DNA of 64,000 bases. Source: an uncultured bacterium. Its GTDB lineage: Bacteria; Planctomycetota; UBA8108; UBA1146. The DNA lies in contig CAJXMG010000011.1 of the NCBI GenBank assembly GCA_913056395.1, positions 1 to 64,000 on the forward strand, read 5' to 3'. This document shows, one piece after another, positions 8,483 through 17,716 of the stretch. The notes beneath the pieces are model-generated. The model was not told the origin of the DNA, made no database searches, and was given only the letters and a program-made list of their open reading frames with translations. Numbering within the stretch: the stretch's first letter is position 1; each line of letters opens with the position of its first letter. Both the position numbers and the translations under genes were made by a program.

Positions 8483-10501
8483 ATGCAATTGAGTACACCC
8501 GACCTGTTGATCCTTGGAGTTTACGTCGCCTTCGCCATCAGCGTCGGCGTGTTCATGCGACAAAGGGCCAGTCAAACCGCTGAAACATTTTTCCTCGCCG
8601 GCAGAAAGCTGCCGTGGTGGGTGGTGGGCACCTCGATGGTTGCCACCTCTTTTGCGGCCGATACTCCATTGGTGATTACCGGATGGGTTCGGGACAGCGG
8701 GATTTGGCAAAACTGGTTGTGGTGGTGCTTCGCTGTGGGCGGAATGCTGACCGTTTTCCTCTTTTCGCGCTACTGGCGTCGACTGGGGGTGATGACCCAG
8801 GCCGAATTCGCCGAGTTGCGTTACGGCGGCAGGGAAGCTTCGGCCTTGAGAGCCACCCTGGGGGTGTTTCACGCATTCCTGACCAACCCCATCGTCCTGT
8901 GTTGGGTCCTTCTGGCCGCCGTGAAGATCAGTGACGTGCTCTTCGACATCGACAAGGTGACCGCACTGGGAATCTGTTGCGCCATCTGCCTGTCGTATTC
9001 GCTGATGTCCGGCTTCTGGGGTGTGGCCATCACCGATCTCGTCCAGTTCGTTCTGGCCATGACGGGAGCCATTGCTCTCGCCACCATCACCTGGAATGAA
9101 GTCGGTGGACTGGAGGTGGTGCTTCAGCAGATCGGCTCCCTGGGGGATCAGGGCCAGCGTATTCTGGACTTCTTCCCCAGCCCCGGAGATCCACTGGATA
9201 AAGGCTTCTGGACTGTTCCCCTGGCTGCCTGTGCGGTCTATCTCGGCGTCTCCTGGTGGGCCACCTACGGCGTCGACGGAGGCCCCGTCGTCGTCCAGAG
9301 AATCGCCGCCAGCCGCTCTCCGGCACACGGCTCCGTGGGGGTCCTTTGGTACAGCATCGCCCATTACGCCCTGCGCCCATGGCTGTGGGTGGCGGTGGCC
9401 CTTGCCTCACTGGTGGTGGTCCCCCATGTCGAGTTTTCCTCTCCGGCAAGTGGCACTATTCATCAGATTGATGACATTGAAGACGGAAGTGGCCAGATCA
9501 TTACCGTCATGAAAAGTGACGGTCAAACCGAATCTCTGACGATTGAATCTCCCGAAGGCTGGGTAGGTGTCCAGCCTTTGCTGCGTGTCAAAGTAGGCGA
9601 TGAGGTGCCCCCTGATAGGGTGGTCGCCTCCACCGACTCGGAGAAGGCCTACGTCGTCATGATGGTGCGATATCTTCCGGCAGGTTTGCTGGGTCTGGTC
9701 GTCGCCAGCCTGTTGGCAGCTTTCATGTCGACGATTGACACCCATGTCAATCTGGCGGCGAGTTACTACGTCAACGATATACACCGACGTTTCATTTCAC
9801 CGAATGAAGAGCCGGGTAAATACGTCACCATCGCCCGTATTGCCAGTGTGTTCATTCTTCTGGAGGGTGCCCTGCTCGCATCCTTCTCCAGTTCCATCAG
9901 CGATCTGTTCACTTTTTTCCTCGCCTTCCTTGGCGGGGTGGGACCGATCTACATGTTGCGCTGGTTGTGGTGGCGGGTGACCGCATGGACGGAAATCGCC
10001 GCCATGCTGACTTCCAGCCTCAGCACCACTGTCATCACTTTCTTCTTCAGCAAGGGTTGGCCGGATACTCCGTTGACCCCCGTGGGAGATGGAATTGCCG
10101 CCGCGCAAGAAGGGGGCGTGATGAGCCCCGAAGGCCGCATCATCATCGTCGCCACACTGTCGACGGCGGTTGCACTCATCGTTACATATCTGCGCAAGTC
10201 TCCCGACCCAGAGAGGCTCGTTCCCTTCTACGAAAAGGTTCGCCCTGCGGGAGCCTGGGGACCGGTGCAGGCTCTGAGCAAAGAAGTACCCGTAAACCAC
10301 GAAGGTTTGAAAATCTTCGCCGGCGTCGTCGGTGGATTGAGCCTGGTGTGGGGTTTGACGATGGGACTGGGAGCCTTGTTGTTGGCGAAACCGTGGTCGG
10401 CGACTTCTCTGGGGTTGGCTGGAGTGGGTGCGGTGATCGTTGCCCTGACTCTGCCTTCTCTCCTCAAACAGGATGAATCGCTGAAAAACTCCGCCGAATG
10501 A
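8483..10501 (+). CDS. Sodium:solute symporter (SSS/SLC5 family) with a soluble insert
   Basis: The protein matches the SSS family: an early FFLAGRKLPWWVVGTSMVATSFAADTP-type segment, many hydrophobic helices, and a late GLLGLVVASLLAAFMSTIDTHVNLAASYYVNDI block, which carries Na-site Ser/Thr residues. It would import an organic solute with Na+; the substrate cannot be read. At 672 residues it is longer than most members. Residues 318-386 form a hydrophilic, beta-rich insert (SPASGTIHQI..GQIITVMKSDG..LRVKVGDEVPPDRVV) that resembles a barrel-sandwich hybrid and sits between two membrane helices. The stop overlaps the next gene's ATG (ATGA), so the two are coupled. Confidence 0.9.
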   Translation: MQLSTPDLLILGVYVAFAISVGVFMRQRASQTAETFFLAGRKLPWWVVGTSMVATSFAADTPLVITGWVRDSGIWQNWLWWCFAVGGMLTVFLFSRYWRRLGVMTQAEFAELRYGGREASALRATLGVFHAFLTNPIVLCWVLLAAVKISDVLFDIDKVTALGICCAICLSYSLMSGFWGVAITDLVQFVLAMTGAIALATITWNEVGGLEVVLQQIGSLGDQGQRILDFFPSPGDPLDKGFWTVPLAACAVYLGVSWWATYGVDGGPVVVQRIAASRSPAHGSVGVLWYSIAHYALRPWLWVAVALASLVVVPHVEFSSPASGTIHQIDDIEDGSGQIITVMKSDGQTESLTIESPEGWVGVQPLLRVKVGDEVPPDRVVASTDSEKAYVVMMVRYLPAGLLGLVVASLLAAFMSTIDTHVNLAASYYVNDIHRRFISPNEEPGKYVTIARIASVFILLEGALLASFSSSISDLFTFFLAFLGGVGPIYMLRWLWWRVTAWTEIAAMLTSSLSTTVITFFFSKGWPDTPLTPVGDGIAAAQEGGVMSPEGRIIIVATLSTAVALIVTYLRKSPDPERLVPFYEKVRPAGAWGPVQALSKEVPVNHEGLKIFAGVVGGLSLVWGLTMGLGALLLAKPWSATSLGLAGVGAVIVALTLPSLLKQDESLKNSAE

Positions 10502-12102
10502 ACTCACGTCTGCAAAGCTCTTCGATTCTTCTCTTCGCGGTTGCGGTCTGGGCCGGGTTTCTCTTCGTCCGTGCCACCGGACCGGACGACCTCTACAGCC
10601 GTGACCAGATCAAGGTTGCCGGCTACGTTCTCGACATCATAAAAAATGATTCCTGGCTGTGGCAACAGGACCACAACGGCAACTTCGCCTCCAAACCACC
10701 GCTGACCCAGTGGCTCGGTGCTGTGGCAACAAAAGCCTATGGCCAGTTCCATCGGATGACACTGACCTTTCCATCCTGGCTGGCTTCCCTGATCACCATC
10801 CTTTTGCTGGTGGGTTGGACGGCACAACAGTTTGGGCGTATCGCAGCGATGTGGGTTCCGCTGTTGTTACTCGCCAACAACATGGGCTTGAGGCAAATTC
10901 TCCTCGCACGCAGTGACACTCTCTTCCAATGCAGCATCGTCTTGCTCGCACTGGGTGCCTGGCACGCATGGATGGATCGTGGCAAATGGGGTTGGATCTT
11001 TGTCGGTGCACTGGCCGCCCTGATGACCAAAGGCCCCTTGGGAATCCTTATCGGTCTCCTTGGTCTCGTGGCAGTCTTTTTACGTCCACGTACCAAGGGG
11101 GATGAAAAGGCTGAAGAATCCGAAAGTGAACAACTCTCGCTTCCGTGGCTCGGCATCGGTGGGGCAGTGCTGCTTGCATGCCTGCTTCCTGCACTGTGGC
11201 TTTATTCCGCAAACAGTGACAGCCAGGGTCTGGCTGTGGAGAAACTGCTCCACGACGAATTGATCAACCATGCCATCGGCGAGCGCACCGCAGAGAACCA
11301 GCAGGTGTGGTGGCATCACCTGTTACCGATCGCGTGGTTTCTCAGTCGTCTGGCGCCGGCGGGGTTATTGGCTGTGGCAGCGCTGGTCAGGATCTTTCGC
11401 AAGCCGGAAACCGACGCACGCAAGCGTGATGCCGAATACTTCATGGCTTGCTGGCTCCTCGGTGGCCTGCTGCTCTTGTGTCTGGCGACCCATCACCGCT
11501 TTGTGCACTTGCTCGCCATCCTGCCTCCCACTGCGGTATTGGCCGCACGGCAGATCTCCCACTGGTTCACCTCTGAACAACGTTCTTGGATGTGGGCCCT
11601 CGTCACCTGCTCTTCCATCTTGCCTTTGGCCGCGGTCTATCTGGACGTCATCGATTTTCGGTCGAAAGACATCGTCCGAACACGGGAGTCTGCCACATTC
11701 GTCGAAGCGGCTCAGGAAGAAGCGGGAAGCGGTGCACGATTTGAATTCTATGAGTGTCACCCGGGTGTCCAGGTACACCTTGGTACACACCGCCCGACCA
11801 TCAGAATCAACGATCTGTCCGCAACTCTGGAATCGGATGATCCGATCTATGTGGTGACCCAGAAGGAACGCGATCTCAAAGAGCGTGCGGGTCGACAAGG
11901 CGTACGATTCTTTGATGTTGCCGTTCGCTCAGACTATGCCGACGGAGAAATTGTCATGATCGCCAGTAAAGGGGCGTCGGGAGCTCCGCGAACACCGGCA
12001 CGACGCTTCCCGGAAATGGGTATCCTGACTCTTCTTGCGCTTGCGACTGCTGTTTCCCTCTACGGTTGCCAGAAATATGCTCAACACCGCCTGAATGCTT
12101 AA
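10498..12102 (+). CDS. Membrane glycosyltransferase, GT39/ArnT-like (PMT_2)
   Basis: A polytopic protein of 534 residues with the PMT_2 signature near the N-terminus: an acidic periplasmic first loop (GPDDLYSRDQIK) and ASKPPLTQWLGAVATKAYG, followed by about ten further helices and a soluble C-terminal domain (residues about 395-500). Such enzymes move a sugar from a polyprenyl-phosphate carrier to a protein or lipid acceptor on the periplasmic side. Donor and acceptor are unknown. It overlaps the symporter gene by 4 nt, an unexpected pairing that implies co-expression. A second ArnT-like enzyme is at 21870. Confidence 0.8.
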   Translation: MNSRLQSSSILLFAVAVWAGFLFVRATGPDDLYSRDQIKVAGYVLDIIKNDSWLWQQDHNGNFASKPPLTQWLGAVATKAYGQFHRMTLTFPSWLASLITILLLVGWTAQQFGRIAAMWVPLLLLANNMGLRQILLARSDTLFQCSIVLLALGAWHAWMDRGKWGWIFVGALAALMTKGPLGILIGLLGLVAVFLRPRTKGDEKAEESESEQLSLPWLGIGGAVLLACLLPALWLYSANSDSQGLAVEKLLHDELINHAIGERTAENQQVWWHHLLPIAWFLSRLAPAGLLAVAALVRIFRKPETDARKRDAEYFMACWLLGGLLLLCLATHHRFVHLLAILPPTAVLAARQISHWFTSEQRSWMWALVTCSSILPLAAVYLDVIDFRSKDIVRTRESATFVEAAQEEAGSGARFEFYECHPGVQVHLGTHRPTIRINDLSATLESDDPIYVVTQKERDLKERAGRQGVRFFDVAVRSDYADGEIVMIASKGASGAPRTPARRFPEMGILTLLALATAVSLYGCQKYAQHRLNA

Positions 12103-12284
12103 ATAGAGGGACTCTGCTGCTCATTGCCTGCACAGGACCTTCCACTTATCTTGGGAGTACCCGCCTGAATCAGCAACCTGAGTGCTCATTTGGGGTTTTC
12201 ACAATATCAATATGAGACTTGTGTAAGCCCTCCCGGAGTTTATGTAACTGAAGTGACCAAGACCTTTTTACTGAAAGGCTTTCA

Positions 12285-15200
12285 ATGCGTCTCCAGACTC
12301 AATGGATGCAAACTCAATGGATGCAAAGAGGTGTTTTCCTATTTGTGATCGCCATGAACCTTGCATTCTCATCAGCCGCGATGGGAGCGGACTCCCCCTT
12401 CCGCAGGGGTGATATCAATGACGATACAGCGGTGGATATCTCCGACCCCATCGTTCTGCTCGCCTACCTGTTCAATGGCGGTGAAGAACCGGGATGCATG
12501 GACTCCGCTGACACCAATGACGATGGTCAGATCAATGTCGGAGATGCCATCTCGGTGCTCGGATACATCTTCGGCGATGGGTTGGCCCCTCCTGCGCCGG
12601 GTCCCCTGCTTTGTGGTCCTGACCTGACCGACGATACCCTCGGTTGCATCACCAGCAGTTGTGAGAGTGGGGGAGATCCCCAAAGACTGGCTGCAGGTCA
12701 CCTGCTCAACCGCATCGCCTATGGCCCGCTGCCAGGACAGATCGATGAAGTGCTCGCTGCAGGGATCGAGGCCACGATTCAGAGCCAGTTGAACCCGGCA
12801 CCGGGATTGGACCCGAATCCGTTCATGGACCCTCTGGAGGAGCAGTTTACTGTTCCGGTTCCGAACGCCACTGAGGAATTTATCCTGCGACCCAACGGTC
12901 GCTACCGTTACTTCCTCGGCACCGAGGAGCCGCCCACCGATTGGGCCCAGCCCACCTTCGATGACAGCGGCTGGCTGTTGGGTACCGCCGGCTTTGGCCG
13001 CGGTGACCGCGACGACGTCACTGAAATCCCTGAGATCAATAACGGCCTGCCGTCGATTTACGCCAGAACCCGGTTTCTCCAGCCCGCTTCTGCGAATGGG
13101 GGTCTTCCCTACCTGAAGATGCTCTTCGACGATGGCTTTGTCGCCTATCTGAATGGTGTCGAGTTTGCACGAAGCCTGCGAACCAACGGAGCTCCGCATT
13201 TGGAAGGCAATCCGCCCACCTTTGACCAGTATGCAACACAAAACCACGAAGCCACCTTCGCCGAGTACTACCCGATCCCCGCAGGTCTTCTGCAGCCCGG
13301 GGTCAATACTCTGGCGATTCAGTGCCACAACGCCGTCAATAACGGTGACTTCACCCTGCGCCCAACCATCGTTTCGATGCTGCTGACCGGGGGCGAAAAA
13401 AGGTACACCCCTTCCTCCGGTGATATTCAAAGATCACCCTTCATTCGCGGGATCTATTCGGAGTACCAGCTGCAAAAGGTGCTCGGAGAGTTTTGGGAAA
13501 ACCACTTCCTCACCGACGAAGACAAGCTGCAGGAATTCTTTGGCCAGATCCGTAACCGCTACAACCACCGCGTCTACGGAAACAACTCTGGTGCAGCCAA
13601 GTTGTCCAACACCCTTGAGCTGGAAGAGTACGACTTCTTCTGCGACAACGCTCTCGGTCAGTTCGGCGACCTGCTTCTGTACAGCGCCAGCAGTGTGCCG
13701 ATGCTGGTTTACCTCGACAGCATTCTGAACAATGCCGCACAACCGAATGAAAACTACGCCCGCGAGATTCTCGAGTTGCACACTCTGGGTGTGGACAACG
13801 GTTATACCCAGGCAGACATCGAAGAAGTGGCGCGGATCTTCACCGGCTGGAGTGTCACCCGGGTGCCGAACACGATGATTCAGGATTTCCCGGCTGTCGT
13901 GAACAACCCGGTGATCACCGATTCCTTTTCCATGGCGCAAACCGCCATCATCGAACTGGGTGACGAGTGGAAGTACTTCAAGGGCTTTGAAGAACCCTCT
14001 CCCGATCCCACCGGTGCTGTCACCACCCAGTGGACCGAACCGGGCTTCGATGATTCCACCTGGCTGGTTGGCCCAACCGGGATCGGTATGGGAGACGGGG
14101 ACGATGCCACCGTCCTCGACGACATGGACAACAACTACACCTGTTTCTACGCACGCAAGGTCTTCAGTCTCGATAACCCGGCGACTCCCGAATACCTGGA
14201 GCTCGCCGTCGATTTCGATGACGGCTTTATCTGCTACCTCAACGGTGTGGAAATCCAACGCAGTGCCAACATGAACCAGGCGGGAAGGCCGGCTCCTTTC
14301 ACCGCTTCAGCCAGTGGGGGGCACGAGGCCAATGGTCGCCCGGACCTGATCGACCTCAATCACCTGAGAACACTGCTGGTGCCAGGGGAAAACACCCTCG
14401 CTTTCCAAATCTGTAACGTCAACATCACCAATAACGATGCTTCTTTCCTGCCCAGACTGACTGCGGGAATACCCACCCCTCGTCATGCCGATCTCAACGA
14501 TCGTCAGGGCAAGTGGGTCTTCCGCTTCAATCCAGGCAACCACGACTTTGGCTCCAAAGTGATCTTCCCCAACACGCCGTACGAATTGAACATTCCCGCA
14601 GGGCGTGTGGGTGTCGAAGGGGTTCAGGACGCTTTCGACCTCGTTGCTTCGCTGGAAGCACACCCGGGAACCGCACAGTTTGTCTGTATGAAACTGATCC
14701 AGAAGTTTGTTTCCGACGACATTAGTCTCGCCAACCTTGCTGACGGCAGTGCACCACTGGAGCTGCAGGGCCTCCTCGCCAGCATGATCAGCGCCTGGTA
14801 CTCAACTCCGAGACCGGGAAACATCGGTGTGGTCATGGAAACCCTTCTCGACCCGGTCGATCAGGGGAACGCGTTCTGGGACCCCCAGTTCCGCAGAAAC
14901 AAGGTCAAGACTCCAGTAGAGTTTGTGATCACCACACTCAGGGCACTCGGATCTCCCGCGTCGAGCGACGATCTGGTGGGCTGGGCCTCCAACATGGGTA
15001 TGGAGATGTTTGAGCGCGACGACCCGGACGGATTCCCGGAGGTGGGAACCGACTGGATCGGTACGACAACTCTGTTGCAGCGCATCAACTTTGCCCGACG
15101 CTTTGCATCCAATGTAGACAACGACTTCCAGTGGAATCTCGCCGACATCATCGGCGACACCCCTCTCGGGGCTCAGGAAGTCATCGACATCTTTGATGAA

Positions 15201-15374
15201 GTTCTCTTCCAGAGCTCCCTGACCGAGGCGGAACGCTGCCTCGCCATGGACTATCTGGAATCGGGACTGGACGGCAGTTTCCTGCCCCTCGATCCTGCGG
15301 CCGCCGATTATTCCGCTCGCGTCCGCGACATGGTGGGGTACCTCTTCAGTCTGCCCAGATTCCAGTTCCAGTAA
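12285..15374 (+). CDS. DUF1800 protein with N-terminal dockerin-like module and two inserted jelly-roll modules
   Basis: After a signal peptide (about residues 13-35) comes a dockerin-like module (residues 39-122: GDINDDTAVDISD, DTNDDGQINVGD), which is unusual at the N-terminus. The DUF1800 body starts at AGHLLNRIAYGPLPGQIDE and ends with ..DYSARVRDMVGYLFSLPRFQFQ; it holds the family's NYAREILELHTLG, GFTGW-like IFTGWS and NPGNHDFGSK motifs. Two copies of a beta-rich module (residues 199-367 and 555-728, each with W..P.FDDS.W..G..G.G.GD.DD and DDGF..YLNGVE) interrupt it. DUF1800 has no firmly assigned activity but is normally paired with DUF1501, as here 16 nt downstream. Three in-frame ATGs (12285, 12306, 12321) leave the start uncertain. 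Confidence 0.9.
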   Translation: MRLQTQWMQTQWMQRGVFLFVIAMNLAFSSAAMGADSPFRRGDINDDTAVDISDPIVLLAYLFNGGEEPGCMDSADTNDDGQINVGDAISVLGYIFGDGLAPPAPGPLLCGPDLTDDTLGCITSSCESGGDPQRLAAGHLLNRIAYGPLPGQIDEVLAAGIEATIQSQLNPAPGLDPNPFMDPLEEQFTVPVPNATEEFILRPNGRYRYFLGTEEPPTDWAQPTFDDSGWLLGTAGFGRGDRDDVTEIPEINNGLPSIYARTRFLQPASANGGLPYLKMLFDDGFVAYLNGVEFARSLRTNGAPHLEGNPPTFDQYATQNHEATFAEYYPIPAGLLQPGVNTLAIQCHNAVNNGDFTLRPTIVSMLLTGGEKRYTPSSGDIQRSPFIRGIYSEYQLQKVLGEFWENHFLTDEDKLQEFFGQIRNRYNHRVYGNNSGAAKLSNTLELEEYDFFCDNALGQFGDLLLYSASSVPMLVYLDSILNNAAQPNENYAREILELHTLGVDNGYTQADIEEVARIFTGWSVTRVPNTMIQDFPAVVNNPVITDSFSMAQTAIIELGDEWKYFKGFEEPSPDPTGAVTTQWTEPGFDDSTWLVGPTGIGMGDGDDATVLDDMDNNYTCFYARKVFSLDNPATPEYLELAVDFDDGFICYLNGVEIQRSANMNQAGRPAPFTASASGGHEANGRPDLIDLNHLRTLLVPGENTLAFQICNVNITNNDASFLPRLTAGIPTPRHADLNDRQGKWVFRFNPGNHDFGSKVIFPNTPYELNIPAGRVGVEGVQDAFDLVASLEAHPGTAQFVCMKLIQKFVSDDISLANLADGSAPLELQGLLASMISAWYSTPRPGNIGVVMETLLDPVDQGNAFWDPQFRRNKVKTPVEFVITTLRALGSPASSDDLVGWASNMGMEMFERDDPDGFPEVGTDWIGTTTLLQRINFARRFASNVDNDFQWNLADIIGDTPLGAQEVIDIFDEVLFQSSLTEAERCLAMDYLESGLDGSFLPLDPAAADYSARVRDMVGYLFSLPRFQFQ
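12297..12326 (+). repeat. 15-bp perfect tandem duplication at the start of the DUF1800 gene
   Basis: ACTCAATGGATGCAA occurs twice back to back (12297-12311, 12312-12326). It adds the repeated residues TQWMQ and two further in-frame ATG codons ahead of the hydrophobic signal core. Confidence 0.95.
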
Positions 15375-15390
15375 GAAAAGGAGAAATGAA

Positions 15391-16758
15391 ATGTTGAATC
15401 GCAGAGATCTCCTCAAAACCGGTGGCCTGGCTGCACTGGGGCTGATTTTGCCGCCCCTCGCCGGACCGGATTTCTTCCGTCGCAAACTGCTCGCGGGCAA
15501 TGCCGGCGGTGGCAACAAGAAGATGATCTTCATCTTCCAGCGCGGGGGAAATGACGCCCTCAACACCGTCCTTCCACGGGGCGATGTGGACTACAGCCTC
15601 TCCACCCGACCGACCCTTTTCATCAATGAGAATCAGGCCATCGATCTGGGCAACGGCTTCGCACAGTTGCACCCGGCGATGGAGCCGATGATGGAAGTGT
15701 TCAATCACTCACTTCTGAACGGTGTTCCGGGACCGGGCAACCTGGCGATCCTGCACCGGGTCGGCTACCCGCAGCAATCACGCAGCCACTTCAGTGCACA
15801 GCACTTCTGGGAGAACGGTGTGCCCGGTGATGAACAACTGGACGAAGGCATGCTCTACCGCCGCTTCGCCAGTACTCCCGGATTTACGGATCTGCCCTTC
15901 GCCGGTGCATTCCTCGATGACAGTCTGCCGACGGCTCTGCGCGGTGCGACACCGCTGCCCGCATTCCCGGGTACCGCAGACTACTCTTTCGCCGGCAGTT
16001 TTGCCGAAGTGGAAAAGTTCCTCGGCATGTTGCCTGGCACACCCGGTGGAACCGATGGCCGCGGACTCTACGGAGCCTACGGCGGAAAACCGGATATGGA
16101 AAATGGTCGCTACCGTGACCTGTTGATGCCCACCGGAGTCAAACTCGGTGAATCAGTGAGTGTCGTTCAACAGGCGTTGGCTCAGGGGGCCTACGTTCCC
16201 GAAAATGGTGCGGTCTACCCGGCCAATACCTTCGGTAACCAGTTGAGTGAAATCGCCATGCTGATGAAGCGGACCCCGGCCCAACTGCTCGGAGTCAATA
16301 TCGGCGGCTGGGACACCCACACCTTCCAGGGTGGAACCGTGGGAACCCACGCCACGATCCTCGGCAATCTGGCCCAGGGGATTCAGGCGCTGTCCAGGGA
16401 CCTTCAGGATCAGTGGCAGGACGTGGTCATCGTCACCGTCTCCGAATTCGGCCGAACCTCCATTGAAAACGGCTCCAGAGGCACCGACCACGGTGCTGCT
16501 TCCGTCATGTTCGTGGCGGGCGGAGCGGTCCAGGGAGGGGTCTACAACTGCGATCCCGGTACCTGGGAGGCTGGCGCGATGTTCACCGAGAACGATCGCT
16601 ACTTGGCCGCAAACACCGACTTCAGGGTAGTCTTCTCAGAGATCTTCCAGCAGGTGTTCGGGGACGACCCGGCCATGATGGAACAGTTCATGCCCGGCTA
16701 CGATGCGGCCGCCGTTGCCAACCCGGGCCTGTTCACGCCGCTGGGATTCCTCGGTTAA
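15391..16758 (+). CDS. DUF1501 (sulfatase-like fold) exported protein
   Basis: A 455-residue member of DUF1501, distantly related to alkaline phosphatase/sulfatase folds. It starts with a Tat-like signal (LNRRDLLKTGGLAALGLIL), then KKMIFIFQRGGNDALNTVLP, YPQQSRSHFSAQHFWENG, LLGVNIGGWDTHTFQGG, VVIVTVSEFGRTSIENGSRGTDHGAASVMFVAGGAV, all hallmark blocks of the family. The Asp/His residues in GGWDTH and GTDHG probably bind metal. It follows the DUF1800 gene with AAGGAG before the ATG; these two families are nearly always paired and are thought to act together outside the cytoplasmic membrane. Substrate unknown. Confidence 0.9.
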   Translation: MLNRRDLLKTGGLAALGLILPPLAGPDFFRRKLLAGNAGGGNKKMIFIFQRGGNDALNTVLPRGDVDYSLSTRPTLFINENQAIDLGNGFAQLHPAMEPMMEVFNHSLLNGVPGPGNLAILHRVGYPQQSRSHFSAQHFWENGVPGDEQLDEGMLYRRFASTPGFTDLPFAGAFLDDSLPTALRGATPLPAFPGTADYSFAGSFAEVEKFLGMLPGTPGGTDGRGLYGAYGGKPDMENGRYRDLLMPTGVKLGESVSVVQQALAQGAYVPENGAVYPANTFGNQLSEIAMLMKRTPAQLLGVNIGGWDTHTFQGGTVGTHATILGNLAQGIQALSRDLQDQWQDVVIVTVSEFGRTSIENGSRGTDHGAASVMFVAGGAVQGGVYNCDPGTWEAGAMFTENDRYLAANTDFRVVFSEIFQQVFGDDPAMMEQFMPGYDAAAVANPGLFTPLGFLG

Positions 16759-16769
16759 GGGAGAGCCCG

Positions 16770-17675
16770 ATGAGGATGAGTGTTTTTCTGATGACCATGC
16801 TGTTGCTTTGCAGCGGCACGGCTTGGGGTCAATCCACCAACCATGTCATCAATTTCTTTGACAGTGCATTCCTGCCCACCAGTCTGACCATCGAGGCGGG
16901 GGATACTGTTACCTGGAATCATGTGGCGGGAACTCATCTTTTAACCAGTGGTGTCCCAGGCGGGGCTCCCGGTACCAATGATGAACCGGGTCTGCTTTTT
17001 TCTGCTCCCATCGACAGCCAGAACACCAGCTTCACTTATACATTTTCCCAACAGGGAACGACCATCGGTTTTTTCGATGCCAACAACCCCTCGCAAATCG
17101 GATCAATCACCGTTCTCGATGACACCCTCGTCTTTGATGTGGGGGTCGTCGACAACGAGTATCTGCCCGTGGTGATTGAAATCTTTGAGGGAGACAGTGT
17201 GCGCTGGGTCCATGAACCGATGGAGATGTTCCATACTGTGACCAGTGGTATTCCCGGCGGCGAACCCGGGACGATCTACGAACCGGGATTTCTTTTCGAT
17301 GAGGAATCATCCGATCTCAACCCCATCTTCCAATACAACTTCGACACGCCCATGGACCTTCCGTACTTCTGTGTTCCCCATGTGCAATTTGGCATGGTGG
17401 GAGAGGTCATCGTTCAGGATCGGTTTATCCGTGGGGATGCTGACCGGGATGACACACTGACGATTGGCGATGCCATCTCGATCCTCTCTTACCTCTTTCA
17501 GGGAACCGCAACTCCCGAATGCCTCGACGCCCTCGACGTGGTGGATGACGGCACGGTGAATATTGGTGATGCCATATCTCTGCTGGGATACCTGTTCTCT
17601 TCTGCAGCCGCTCCCGTGGCTCCCTTTCCTGAAGAAGGCCCGGATCGAACGGCAGACGCTCTCCTCTGCAGATAA
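16770..17675 (+). CDS. Exported tandem cupredoxin-like protein with C-terminal dockerin-like module
   Basis: After a signal peptide (residues 1-20, ..SGTAWGQ) there are two plastocyanin-like domains, about 24-116 and 121-216. The second has a full type 1 copper set: His155 (MFHTVTSG) and Cys201, His204, Met209 in FCVPHVQFGM. The first keeps the early His (GTHLLTSG, His56) but has FFDANNPSQIGS where Cys-His-Met should be, so it probably cannot hold type 1 copper. A dockerin-like module follows (residues 220-300). It lies 11 nt after the DUF1501 gene, so this copper protein may be an electron-transfer or structural partner of that pair; this is inference. Confidence 0.85.
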   Translation: MRMSVFLMTMLLLCSGTAWGQSTNHVINFFDSAFLPTSLTIEAGDTVTWNHVAGTHLLTSGVPGGAPGTNDEPGLLFSAPIDSQNTSFTYTFSQQGTTIGFFDANNPSQIGSITVLDDTLVFDVGVVDNEYLPVVIEIFEGDSVRWVHEPMEMFHTVTSGIPGGEPGTIYEPGFLFDEESSDLNPIFQYNFDTPMDLPYFCVPHVQFGMVGEVIVQDRFIRGDADRDDTLTIGDAISILSYLFQGTATPECLDALDVVDDGTVNIGDAISLLGYLFSSAAAPVAPFPEEGPDRTADALLCR

Positions 17676-17716
17676 CGCATACTTGAAATATCTGACCCGT
17701 TGGTTAGTTTTGAGGT

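Noticed and set aside
8048-9364. 438-residue open frame on the minus strand under the symporter gene
   Set aside because: The composition is His/Gly/Gln-rich without domains, and the plus strand is a clear SSS transporter. The frame also runs over the porin start.
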